DNA of 64,000 nucleotides from Alphaproteobacteria bacterium MedPE-SWcel (GTDB lineage Bacteria; Pseudomonadota; Alphaproteobacteria; Rhodobacterales; Rhodobacteraceae). Numbering within the stretch: position 1 is the first letter of the stretch; each line of letters begins with the position of its first letter. The stretch covers positions 1 to 64,000 of the forward strand of contig MPDC01000016.1 in NCBI GenBank assembly GCA_001874255.1, read 5' to 3'. The notes under the pieces were generated by a model. It did not search any database and was not told where the DNA came from. It was given only the letters and a program-made list of their open reading frames with translations. Positions 18,063 through 25,932 of this stretch are shown in pieces. Made by a program: the position numbers and the translations under genes.

Positions 18063-18647
18063 ATGTGGATGACTCCAACCGAATTGCGCAGCGCCCGCGT
18101 GACGCTGGCGCCTCTCTCGCAGGATCATTGCGCTGACCTGACGGAGGCTGCCGCCGATGGGGACCTCCATCGCCTGTGGTATACGACCGTCCCGACACCC
18201 GACACCATCGCACAAGAGATCACCCGCCGTCTGGCCCTTCAAGCGGAGGGCAGCATGGTGGCCTTTGCAATCCTGGACGCAGGAGGCCGCGCGGTTGGGA
18301 TGACCACCTATATGAATATCGACCAGAGCAACCAGCGAGTCGAAATCGGCTCCACCTGGTACCGAAAATCCGTACAGCGCACCGGTCTCAATACCGCTGC
18401 AAAGCAGTTGATGCTCGCACATGCGTTTGAGGTCAAAGACGCCATTGCCGTCGAATTTCGCACCCATGTGCTCAACCGGCAAAGCCGGATGGCAATCGAG
18501 CACCTCGGAGCCAAGCTGGACGGTGTTCTGCGGGCTCATAGCCGTATGCCAAACGGGACCATTCGCGACACGGCAGTCTATTCCATCACCGCCCCCGAAT
18601 GGCCGATGGTGCGGGCCAATCTGGATTTCTTGCAGGCCCGCCGCTGA
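18063..18647 (+). CDS. GNAT-family N-acetyltransferase (RimJ/RimL type)
   Basis: A 194-residue acetyltransferase of the type that modifies protein N termini or small amines. It begins with PTELRSARVTLAPLSQDH, typical of the RimJ/RimL group. It continues with VGMTTYMNIDQSNQRVEIGSTWYRKSVQRTGLNTAAKQLML, where the acetyl-CoA pyrophosphate loop lies, and VEFRTHVLNRQSRMAIEHLGAKLDG, the classic asparagine-containing helix. It sits between tpa and the permease-arsR pair; a role in taurine metabolism is not evident. The 227-bp gap upstream holds the tpa hairpin. The substrate is unknown. Confidence 0.85.
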   Translation: MWMTPTELRSARVTLAPLSQDHCADLTEAAADGDLHRLWYTTVPTPDTIAQEITRRLALQAEGSMVAFAILDAGGRAVGMTTYMNIDQSNQRVEIGSTWYRKSVQRTGLNTAAKQLMLAHAFEVKDAIAVEFRTHVLNRQSRMAIEHLGAKLDGVLRAHSRMPNGTIRDTAVYSITAPEWPMVRANLDFLQARR

Positions 18648-18816
18648 TCTCTGCCGCCCCTGCAGACCGTGTCAGCTCCCGGGTGGAGTTCGCACGGGTT
18701 GCATCCAGTGTCATGGGCCGTTCATGCGGAAATTGCCTCTGCACCCGATGAAAGGTGCAGAGGTTCGTCGGACCCAAGGCGCCGAGGCAGGCACCTTGCC
18801 TCAGCGAAGACAGGTG

Positions 18817-19863
18817 TCACAGCATCTGGAACACCACTCCCGACAGGATCGCACCCGACACGCCCAGCCCCAGATAGGTGGCAAAGACCCGGGGTTTGAC
18901 CAGCGACCAGACGGCGGCCATGGCGGGAATGGAGCTGACGGCGCCGGCGATCATGAAGGCCAGCGCAGCCCCGGCGCTCATGCCCTGGGTCATCAGACCG
19001 GCAAGCAGGGGCGGGGCAACATAGGAGTTCAGATAGGCGGGCATGCCGACCACGGCGGCGATGGCGATCGGCACAATGCCGTCTCCGCCGACCAATGCCG
19101 CGATCCACTCCGGTTTGACATAATGCACCAGCAGCGATTCCAGAACATAGGCGAAGGCGAGCCATTTGAGCAAAAACAGACCGTTGGTGACGAACTCTCT
19201 GCGGAAGGTCGCCCGGCGTTCTTCCTCCTGCCAGAACCGCCAGTTCGGACGCTCGTCCGTCTTGGACGGGCCGCAGCCGCAACAGCTTTTGACCGGTTCC
19301 TTGCGCAGGGGTTGGGCAAACATTCCGCCACTGCGCAGGGCTTTGATCACGAAACCTCCGAAGAGGCCCAGCGATACCGCGCTCACGGCTTTGGCGATGG
19401 CAAAAGGCCAGCCCAGGGCCGCGGCAGTAATCAGCAGCGTCGGCGGATCGATCAGGGGCGAGGACAGCCAGAACGCCATGACCGCCGACAGGGGGGCGCC
19501 AAGCGCCAGTAGACCGGCGATGAACGGAATGACTTCGCAGGAGCAAAAAGGAGCCAGCCCGCCCAAAAGGGCCGCGAAAAAGATCATCCGCATTTCGCGC
19601 CCGACAAAGGCGCGGGCGACCATGGCCTCGGCTCCGGTGGCCTTGAGAAAGGCCAGAAGGGTCACCGCGAAGAGGATGTATTTCGATGTGGTCGCCAGCG
19701 CCTGCGCGGTAAAGGACAGCACGGACCGGATATTGTCCGGATCGATCAGCGCCACCGCCGCAAGGATCAGCAGGCCGATGGTCCATGGGCTTTGCAGCCA
19801 GTCCAGGGCCACCCGCACGGCCCCCGGCATCCGAGAGCGGGGAGAATGGGAGACATCAGCCAT
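18817..19863 (-). CDS. ArsP/SO_0444-type permease (metal or organoarsenical efflux)
   Basis: A 348-residue inner-membrane permease of the PF03773-like group, with about eight membrane segments. Diagnostic motifs are GLAPFCSCEVIPFIAGLLALGAP with the C-x-C pair, WLSSPLIDPPTLL, and in the second half GMPAYLNSYVAPPLLAGLMTQGMS. A cytoplasmic loop in the middle carries a cysteine cluster (KSCCGCGPSK), suggestive of metal binding. Family members export trivalent organoarsenicals or Cu/Zn; the substrate here is undecided. The ATG at 19863 overlaps the arsR stop by 8 bases, giving a two-gene operon. A TTG at 19872 is a less likely start. Confidence 0.85.
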   Translation of the reverse strand: MADVSHSPRSRMPGAVRVALDWLQSPWTIGLLILAAVALIDPDNIRSVLSFTAQALATTSKYILFAVTLLAFLKATGAEAMVARAFVGREMRMIFFAALLGGLAPFCSCEVIPFIAGLLALGAPLSAVMAFWLSSPLIDPPTLLITAAALGWPFAIAKAVSAVSLGLFGGFVIKALRSGGMFAQPLRKEPVKSCCGCGPSKTDERPNWRFWQEEERRATFRREFVTNGLFLLKWLAFAYVLESLLVHYVKPEWIAALVGGDGIVPIAIAAVVGMPAYLNSYVAPPLLAGLMTQGMSAGAALAFMIAGAVSSIPAMAAVWSLVKPRVFATYLGLGVSGAILSGVVFQML

Positions 19864-20179
19864 CGTTGGCAACTTTCGATTTGAGCCCGCCGTCCGCGTC
19901 CTGACAGCATTCGCTGAGGATAAAACCCGCGAGACGTTCGAGGTGTGTGAAACTGGCCCGGCAGACGATGGTCCGGCCGACTTTTTCCTGCGAGACCACC
20001 TCGGCCGCAGACAGGAATTTCAGATGATGGGCCAAGGTTGACGCGGCAATTCCGGTGCGGTCGCGGATTTCGCCCACCGTGAGCCCGCCTTCGCCCGCCC
20101 GGACCAGTTTCCGCAGCACGTCGAGTCGCGCCTCGGACCCCATGGCCGCAAAGCCCTGTGCAGCAAGAGATGGATTCAT
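19856..20179 (-). CDS. ArsR-family metalloregulator
   Basis: A 107-residue winged helix-turn-helix repressor. The core AAMGSEARLDVLRKLVRAGEGGLTVGEIRDRTGIAASTLAHHLKFLSAAEVV contains the HTH with the THxHHLK-type recognition helix. Near the C terminus is an ECCQD cysteine pair that could bind metal, although the classical CVC motif in the recognition helix is absent. The ATG at 20179 follows GGAGG. It is coupled to the permease and probably represses the pair, binding the palindrome at 20201-20216. Expression should rise when the effluxed metal or metalloid is present. Confidence 0.88.
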   Translation of the reverse strand: MNPSLAAQGFAAMGSEARLDVLRKLVRAGEGGLTVGEIRDRTGIAASTLAHHLKFLSAAEVVSQEKVGRTIVCRASFTHLERLAGFILSECCQDADGGLKSKVANDG

Positions 20180-20200
20180 GTTTGCCTCCACTTTGATTCG

Positions 20201-20216
20201 ATAAAACTAGTTATAT
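20201..20216. promoter_or_regulatory. Candidate ArsR operator
   Basis: Near-perfect 16-bp palindrome ATAAAACTAGTTATAT (one mismatched pair), 22 bp upstream of the arsR start. AT-rich ATA...TAT dyads are typical operators for this family. Its position fits autorepression. Confidence 0.55.
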
Positions 20217-20325
20217 GGTTTATTATGATCTCTCGCAAGGGGCCAGACGCGCAGGCCCCGCTTCAGGTTTAACCTCTTATTCTACCGGGGCAAAAAAGGG
20301 CATTTCAGAAATCCTTCGCCGAGGA

Positions 20326-20357
20326 CACGGTCCAGATTGCCTTTGGGATAAGTCCAG
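20326..20357 (-). promoter_or_regulatory. Candidate TauR operator upstream of tauR, reversed
   Basis: On the minus strand, CTGGACTTAT (20357-20348) is followed 22 bp later by CTGGACCGTG (20335-20326). The spacing equals that of the pair upstream of xsc. The nearer box is only 14 bp from the tauR start codon, a position suited to autorepression. The orientation points left, toward arsR. Confidence 0.65.
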
Positions 20358-20371
20358 AATACCCTCCCGGC

Positions 20372-21838
20372 ATGGCAATCTCCGTGGAAACCTTCTTTCT
20401 CAATCCTGATGCCCAGGGCACGCTGCAGGCGCAGATCCAGGAAATGATCGCTGGCGGTATTCTGTCGGGTCGATTTCGGGCCGAGGAAAAACTGCCCTCC
20501 TCGCGCAAACTGGCCGCCCACCTGGGGGTCAGCCGCATCACGGTGACCCTCGCCTATACGGAACTGGTCGCGAATGACTACCTTGCCGCCCGCGGCAGGT
20601 CCGGTTTTTTCGTGTCCGGGACTGCGCCGGTGCCGCCGTCCTTTTCGCCGACGGAAAAGGTCGAAGAGACGGTCGACTGGGACCGCACCATTACCCGGAC
20701 CTTCACCGGAGGAGACACACCACGCAAACCGCAGGACTGGCGCAGCTATCGGTATCCGTTCATCTACGGACAGGCCGATGCCACCCTGTTTGACCACGCC
20801 AATTGGCGGCTCTGTGCGCTGCGGGCGTTGGGCCAGAAGGATTTCGCCGCCATGACCGGGGACTACTTCGACCAGGATGATCCTCTTCTGATCGAATACA
20901 TCGCCCGGCATACCCTGCCCCGCCGCGGGATCATTGCGCGCCCCGAAGAGATCCTCATCACGCTGGGCGCCCAGAACGCGCTGTGGATCGTGGGGCAGCT
21001 GCTGTTGCAAGAGGGCCGCAAGGCCGCGATCGAGGACCCGTCCTATTATACGCTTCGCGATCAGCTGGGCCACACAGGCTGTGCCCTGGATGTCATCGGG
21101 GTGGACAGCGACGGCCTGCCACCGGACCAGATCGCAGGTGACACCGATGTGATCTTCACCACCCCGAGCCATCAGAGCCCGACCACCGCCACTATGCCGA
21201 TGGCCCGGCGCAAAGCTCTGCTGGCGCGCGCACATGATATCGGCGCTCTGGTGGTCGAGGATGACTACGAGTTCGAAATGTCATTTCGCGCCCCGCCCTC
21301 TCCTGCGCTGAAATCCATCGATAGCGAGGGTCGGGTGATCTATCTCGGCAGCTTCTCGAAATCGCTGTTTCCAGGTCTGCGGCTGGGGTATCTGGTCGGC
21401 TCCGAGCCGTTTATCCGGCAGGCTCGGGCCCTGCGCGCAAATGTGCTGCGGCACCCGCCCGGCCATATTCAGCGTACGGTTGCATATTTCCTGTCGCTTG
21501 GTCACTACGACGCCCAAATTCGCCGCATGGCGCGGGTCCTTCAGGAACGCCGCGGGGTTCTGGAGGAGGCGATATCGACACACGGGCTCTCGCCTGCTAA
21601 CAGCAGCCTCTATGGCGGCTCGTCGCTTTGGATGAAAGCGCCAGAGCATGTGGATATGGGCCGGGTCGGCACGGCACTCCGTGCCCAAGGTGTGCTGATA
21701 GAGCCCGGCGCGCCATTTTTTGCGGCACAGACCCGGCAGCATAATTTCTACCGGCTGGGATATTCGTCCATCGCCAGTGAACGTATACCTCAAGGCGCCG
21801 CACATGTGGCAAACGCCATTCGCGCTGCGCGTCCCTGA
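20372..21838 (+). CDS. tauR: TauR-type MocR/GntR transcriptional regulator
   Basis: A 488-residue MocR protein. The N-terminal GntR winged helix is at about residues 15-80 (LPSSRKLAAHLGVSRITVTLAYTELVANDYL). A fold-I aminotransferase-like domain follows, with IEDPSYYTLRDQLG, VVEDDYEFEM and the PLP lysine in YLGSFSKSLFPGLRLG. In Rhodobacter capsulatus, TauR activates tpa in response to taurine. Location next to tpa and xsc, plus repeat pairs upstream of tpa, tauR and xsc, support the same role here. It reads in the same direction as its targets. The 193-bp gap to xsc carries a further operator pair. Confidence 0.9.
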   Translation: MAISVETFFLNPDAQGTLQAQIQEMIAGGILSGRFRAEEKLPSSRKLAAHLGVSRITVTLAYTELVANDYLAARGRSGFFVSGTAPVPPSFSPTEKVEETVDWDRTITRTFTGGDTPRKPQDWRSYRYPFIYGQADATLFDHANWRLCALRALGQKDFAAMTGDYFDQDDPLLIEYIARHTLPRRGIIARPEEILITLGAQNALWIVGQLLLQEGRKAAIEDPSYYTLRDQLGHTGCALDVIGVDSDGLPPDQIAGDTDVIFTTPSHQSPTTATMPMARRKALLARAHDIGALVVEDDYEFEMSFRAPPSPALKSIDSEGRVIYLGSFSKSLFPGLRLGYLVGSEPFIRQARALRANVLRHPPGHIQRTVAYFLSLGHYDAQIRRMARVLQERRGVLEEAISTHGLSPANSSLYGGSSLWMKAPEHVDMGRVGTALRAQGVLIEPGAPFFAAQTRQHNFYRLGYSSIASERIPQGAAHVANAIRAARP

Positions 21839-21913
21839 AACCAGAGAACCCGGACCTCGCATCGGCGGTGGCGCTCCCCTCCTGCGGTCTCTGCACATTG
21901 AACCAAAGGCACA

Positions 21914-21945
21914 CTGGCCCTACCGGGCAGACAAACTGGCCCTAA
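21914..21945 (+). promoter_or_regulatory. Candidate TauR operator upstream of xsc
   Basis: Two nearly identical direct repeats, CTGGCCCTAC (21914-21923) and CTGGCCCTAA (21936-21945), spaced 22 bp and ending 86 bp before the xsc start. They match the repeat unit seen upstream of tpa and tauR with one substitution (A to C at position 5). Confidence 0.65.
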
Positions 21946-22031
21946 CGTTGCGACGAACCGCCGCCTAAACCGGACCAAAGACGATCAGAAGCCGTCGGCA
22001 TTCTCCGCGACTTCAAACGGGAGCCCCCAAC

Positions 22032-23810
22032 ATGCGCATGACCACTGAAGAAGCCTTTGTCAAAACCCTGCAAATGCACGGTATCGAACACGCCTTTGGC
22101 ATCATCGGATCCGCCATGATGCCCATCTCCGACCTCTTTCCCAAGGCGGGCATCACCTTCTGGGACTGCGCCCACGAAGGCTCTGCCGGCATGATGGCCG
22201 ACGGCTACACCCGCGCCACCGGCAAGATGTCGATGATGATCGCCCAGAACGGCCCCGGCATCACCAATTTCGTGACCGCCGTCAAAACCGCCTATTGGAA
22301 CCACACGCCCCTCCTGCTGGTGACGCCCCAGGCCGCCAACAAGACCATCGGTCAGGGCGGTTTCCAAGAAGTCGAACAGATGAAACTGTTCGAAGACATG
22401 GTCGCCTATCAGGAAGAGGTCCGCGACCCCTCTCGTGTCTGTGAAGTGCTGAACCGCGTCATCATGCAGGCAAAACGCGCCTCGGCCCCGGCGCAACTCA
22501 ACATCCCACGCGACATGTGGACCCAGATCATCGATGTCGCGATGCCCGCCGTCGTCGAATTCGAGCGCCCCGCCGGCGGTGAGACCGCCCTGGCCCAGGC
22601 CGCCGAGCTGCTGTCGGACGCCAAGAACCCGGTCATCCTCAACGGTGCCGGTGTGGTTCTGTCAAAAGGCGGCATCGACGCCTCCATGGCGCTGGCGGAA
22701 CGGCTCGATGCGCCGGTCTGTGTCGGCTACCAGCACAATGACGCCTTTCCGGGCTCCCATCCCCTGTTCGCAGGCCCCCTCGGCTACAACGGCTCCAAGG
22801 CGGGCATGGACCTGATCCGGGACGCCGATGTGGTGCTGTGCCTCGGCACAAGGCTGAACCCCTTCTCCACCCTGCCCGGCTACGGAATGGAATACTGGCC
22901 CGCGGACGCCAAGATCATTCAGGTCGACATCAACCCCGACCGCATCGGCCTGACCAAGACCGTCTCTGTCGGCATCGTCGGGGACGCAGCCAAGGTGGCA
23001 CTGGGCATCCTCGGCCAGCTCTCGGATAGCGCTGGCGACGCGGGACGTGACGCCCGCAAAGCAAAAATCGCCGATACCAAATCCCGCTGGGCGCAGCAGC
23101 TGGCCTCCATGGACCACGAAGACGACGATCCGGGCACCAGCTGGAACCAGCGCGCCCGCGATGACAAGCCTGACTGGATGAGCCCCCGCATGGCCTGGCG
23201 CGCAATTCAGGCGGCGCTGCCGAAGGAGGCAATCATCTCCTCCGACATCGGCAACAACTGCGCCATCGGCAATGCCTATCCCTCGTTCGAGGCCGGTCGG
23301 AAATATCTGGCGCCCGGTCTGTTCGGTCCCTGCGGATACGGTCTGCCCGCGATCATGGGCGCCAAGATCGGCTGCCCGGACACCCCCGTGGTGGGCTTTG
23401 CCGGCGATGGTGCCTTTGGTATCGCCGTGAACGAGCTGACCGCCATCGGTCGCGAGGAATGGCCCGCGATCACGCAAGTGGTGTTCCGCAACTATCAATG
23501 GGGCGCGGAAAAGCGCAACTCGACGCTCTGGTTCGACGACAATTTCGTCGGCACCGAGCTGGACCAGCAGGTATCCTATGCTGGCATCGCCAACGCCTGT
23601 GGCCTCAAGGGCGTCGTTGCCCGTACCATGGAAGAGCTCACCACCGCCCTCCATCAGGCCATTGAGGACCAGAAGAACGGCACTACCACCCTGATCGAGG
23701 CGCTGATCAATCAGGAGCTGGGTGAACCCTTCCGCCGCGACGCAATGAAGAAGCCCGTCGAGGTCGCCGGAATTTCCGCCGATGACATGCGGCCACAGGA
23801 AGGCGCCTGA
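22032..23810 (+). CDS. xsc: Sulfoacetaldehyde acetyltransferase
   Basis: Thiamine diphosphate enzyme of 592 residues that cleaves sulfoacetaldehyde with phosphate to acetyl phosphate and sulfite, the desulfonation step of taurine and related C2 sulfonates. The ThDP family core is plain: FGIIGSAMMPISDLFPKAGITFWDCAHEGSAGMMADGYTRATG near the N terminus, QNGPGITNFVTAV, and the cofactor-binding segment VVGFAGDGAFGIAVNELTAIGREEWP with NYQWGAEKRN. The sequence is much closer to Xsc than to acetolactate synthase. GGGAG precedes the ATG at 22032. tauE starts 5 bp after the stop and ackA overlaps tauE, so these three genes form an operon. TauR boxes lie upstream. Confidence 0.96.
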   Translation: MRMTTEEAFVKTLQMHGIEHAFGIIGSAMMPISDLFPKAGITFWDCAHEGSAGMMADGYTRATGKMSMMIAQNGPGITNFVTAVKTAYWNHTPLLLVTPQAANKTIGQGGFQEVEQMKLFEDMVAYQEEVRDPSRVCEVLNRVIMQAKRASAPAQLNIPRDMWTQIIDVAMPAVVEFERPAGGETALAQAAELLSDAKNPVILNGAGVVLSKGGIDASMALAERLDAPVCVGYQHNDAFPGSHPLFAGPLGYNGSKAGMDLIRDADVVLCLGTRLNPFSTLPGYGMEYWPADAKIIQVDINPDRIGLTKTVSVGIVGDAAKVALGILGQLSDSAGDAGRDARKAKIADTKSRWAQQLASMDHEDDDPGTSWNQRARDDKPDWMSPRMAWRAIQAALPKEAIISSDIGNNCAIGNAYPSFEAGRKYLAPGLFGPCGYGLPAIMGAKIGCPDTPVVGFAGDGAFGIAVNELTAIGREEWPAITQVVFRNYQWGAEKRNSTLWFDDNFVGTELDQQVSYAGIANACGLKGVVARTMEELTTALHQAIEDQKNGTTTLIEALINQELGEPFRRDAMKKPVEVAGISADDMRPQEGA

Positions 23811-23815
23811 GCCGA

Positions 23816-24583
23816 ATGACGCCTGACCTGCCCTTCTTTGATATGCCGTTTGACATATCGGCAGGTCAGGGCGGATTTCTTGCCGTCGCGCTTTTGGGCG
23901 CGGCGACCATCCGGGGGTATTCCGGGTTCGGCTTCTCGGCGATCTTTATCGTGCTGGCCGCGCTCATGACCAACCCGCTGCCGCTGATCCCGGTGGTCTT
24001 CACCTGCGAGATCGCCATGACAGCGTTCCAGGCCCGCGGGATCCGGTCCCATGTGGACTGGCGCCGTGCGGGCGCACTGCTGGCGGGCGCGGCGCTCGCC
24101 ATCCTGCCCGCCGTCGCGCTGATGGCCCGGCTTGATCCCGGTCAGGCACGGTTGGCGGTCTCGGGTCTGATCCTCTGCCTCAGCCTGTTTCTCCTCAGTG
24201 GCTGGCAGATCCGGCGGCCGATGGGCCCGGTGGGTCATGCCGGGGTCGGAGTGCTGTCCGGCACCGCGAATGCCGCCGGTGTCGGCGGCCTGCCGACAGC
24301 CGCGTTTCTGGCAGCGCAGGGCATGCCGCCCGAGACATTCCGCGCCACGATGATCGTCTTTCTCACCGGGATCGACCTGATGGCGCTGCCGGCCATGTCC
24401 GGGCACGGGCTGGTCACCGGCGAGACCGTGACGGCGGCGATCCTGGCCTTTCCCATTCTCGCCATTGGCGTATGGCTCGGCAGTCGTGGCTTTGCCCGCG
24501 CCGCGCCCTCGGGATTTCGGCGCAAGGTGGTGATCCTGCTGGCGACGCTCGCATGTCTCAATATCGTCAAGGTCCTGGCATGA
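23816..24583 (+). CDS. tauE: TauE/SafE-family anion exporter
   Basis: Integral membrane protein of 255 residues from the TSUP (TauE/SafE) family, with about seven to eight membrane segments. The family's first-repeat motif is visible as AATIRGYSGFGFSAIFIVLAAL, and the second repeat begins HAGVGVLSGTANAAGVGGLPTAAFLAAQ. In this position, directly after xsc, it most likely exports sulfite or a related sulfur compound that would otherwise build up. Its start is 5 bp after xsc and its stop overlaps ackA (ATGA). The transported anion is inferred from context. Confidence 0.88.
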   Translation: MTPDLPFFDMPFDISAGQGGFLAVALLGAATIRGYSGFGFSAIFIVLAALMTNPLPLIPVVFTCEIAMTAFQARGIRSHVDWRRAGALLAGAALAILPAVALMARLDPGQARLAVSGLILCLSLFLLSGWQIRRPMGPVGHAGVGVLSGTANAAGVGGLPTAAFLAAQGMPPETFRATMIVFLTGIDLMALPAMSGHGLVTGETVTAAILAFPILAIGVWLGSRGFARAAPSGFRRKVVILLATLACLNIVKVLA

Positions 24584-25740
24584 CGTCCGGGCGCGATATA
24601 CTGGTCCTGAACACCGGGTCCTCGTCGGTAAAATTCGCCGTATTCGACGCCCAGCTGCGCCCGCGCCTCAGTGGCGTTGCGGAGGGGATCGGCGGCGTAG
24701 GGGCGCTGCGGATTGGCACCACGGAAATGCGCCTCGCACTGCCCGACCATGAGCACGCCCTGTCGGCTGTGCTCTCCAGACTGGCCGCCGAAGGCGCCGG
24801 GCCGGATCAGCTTTTGGCCGTGGCGCATCGGGTGGTGCACGGAGGCATGGAGCTGACGGCGCCCACGGCTCTGACCACGCAGGTGCGCGCCGAAATCGAG
24901 GCCTGCGTGCCCCTGGCGCCGCTCCACAATCCCCACGCATTGTCGGCGATCGACGCGCTCGGCCAACTGGCCCCCGACCTGCCGCAATATGCGAGCTTCG
25001 ACACCGCCTTTCACGCGGATGCACCGGAGGTGGCCCGCCGTTATGCCCTCCCGCCCGAAGCCGAGGCGCTGGGGCTGCGCCGCTACGGCTTTCACGGGCT
25101 GTCCTATGCCGCCTTGTGCCGTCGCCTGCCCGAACTCTCAGAAATGCCCCTGCCCGGTCGACTATTGGCCTTTCATCTGGGCAATGGCGCATCGATCTGC
25201 GCAATCAGGGACGGCCGATCCACCGCCACCACCATGGGCTATTCGCCGCTCGAAGGGCTGACCATGGGCACCCGCGTCGGGAGTATCGACGCGAATGCGG
25301 CGCTCCGGCTGGTCGAGGAACTGGGGCTATCGCGCACCAAGACCCTCTTGAACAAACATTCCGGCCTTGCGGGCCTGTCTGGCGGGATATCCGACATGCG
25401 CGCGTTGGAGCAGGCAGGCACCCCGGAGGCACACTTCGCCATCGATCACTTTTGCTATTGGGCCATACGCCATGGGCACAGCCTGATCGGAGCCCTCGGC
25501 GGTGTGGATGCAATTGCCTTCACCGGGGGCATCGGCGAGCATTCCCGGTTGGTGCGGGCGCGCATTCTCGACGGTTTTGCCTGGCTGGGTGCCACTCTGG
25601 ATGCGGACCGCAACGCGGCAAACGCATCCTGTGTCACCCGCGACGCAGCCCCTGTTCCGGCCTGGGTCATCCCGGCGGAAGAAGAGCGTCAGATCGCCAT
25701 GGATACCCGTGCATTGATTGCCATTAGCAGAGGAGAGTGA
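24580..25740 (+). CDS. ackA: Acetate kinase
   Basis: Cytoplasmic kinase interconverting acetyl phosphate and ADP with acetate and ATP. The 386 residues carry the family signatures ILVLNTGSSSVKFAVFD, VAHRVVHGG, PLAPLHNPHAL, FDTAFH, RRYGFHGLSY, FHLGNGASICAI, LEGLTMGTRVGSID, and AFTGGIGEHSRLVR. Its ATG overlaps the tauE stop. The location implies that acetyl phosphate made by Xsc is used here for substrate-level ATP formation. In many taurine clusters phosphotransacetylase (Pta) takes this place; none is visible in the window. Acetate would then need acetyl-CoA synthetase or a Pta encoded elsewhere. Confidence 0.95.
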   Translation: MTSGRDILVLNTGSSSVKFAVFDAQLRPRLSGVAEGIGGVGALRIGTTEMRLALPDHEHALSAVLSRLAAEGAGPDQLLAVAHRVVHGGMELTAPTALTTQVRAEIEACVPLAPLHNPHALSAIDALGQLAPDLPQYASFDTAFHADAPEVARRYALPPEAEALGLRRYGFHGLSYAALCRRLPELSEMPLPGRLLAFHLGNGASICAIRDGRSTATTMGYSPLEGLTMGTRVGSIDANAALRLVEELGLSRTKTLLNKHSGLAGLSGGISDMRALEQAGTPEAHFAIDHFCYWAIRHGHSLIGALGGVDAIAFTGGIGEHSRLVRARILDGFAWLGATLDADRNAANASCVTRDAAPVPAWVIPAEEERQIAMDTRALIAISRGE

Positions 25741-25823
25741 AGAAACGAATGTCCTGTCATTTTCCAGATTTGCGGAACATACTCACCGCATGAGGCCCAC
25801 AAAAAAGAGAATTGTTTCACCTT

Positions 25824-25870
25824 GCGGGAAATGGGAGAATTGATACACAAATGATGCACGTATTTCCCGC
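25824..25870. promoter_or_regulatory. Long inverted repeat upstream of the YeiH gene
   Basis: GCGGGAAAT (25824-25832) and ATTTCCCGC (25862-25870) form a perfect 9-bp inverted repeat, 29 bases apart. They lie in the 192-bp gap between ackA and the YeiH-family gene. It could be a regulator site or a cruciform; no regulator is assigned. Confidence 0.35.
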
Positions 25871-25932
25871 CACCATATGCGGTCCCTGCGCGGCCCCGTA
25901 AAACCCAGTCAAACCCAGTCAAAGGCCCCCCG

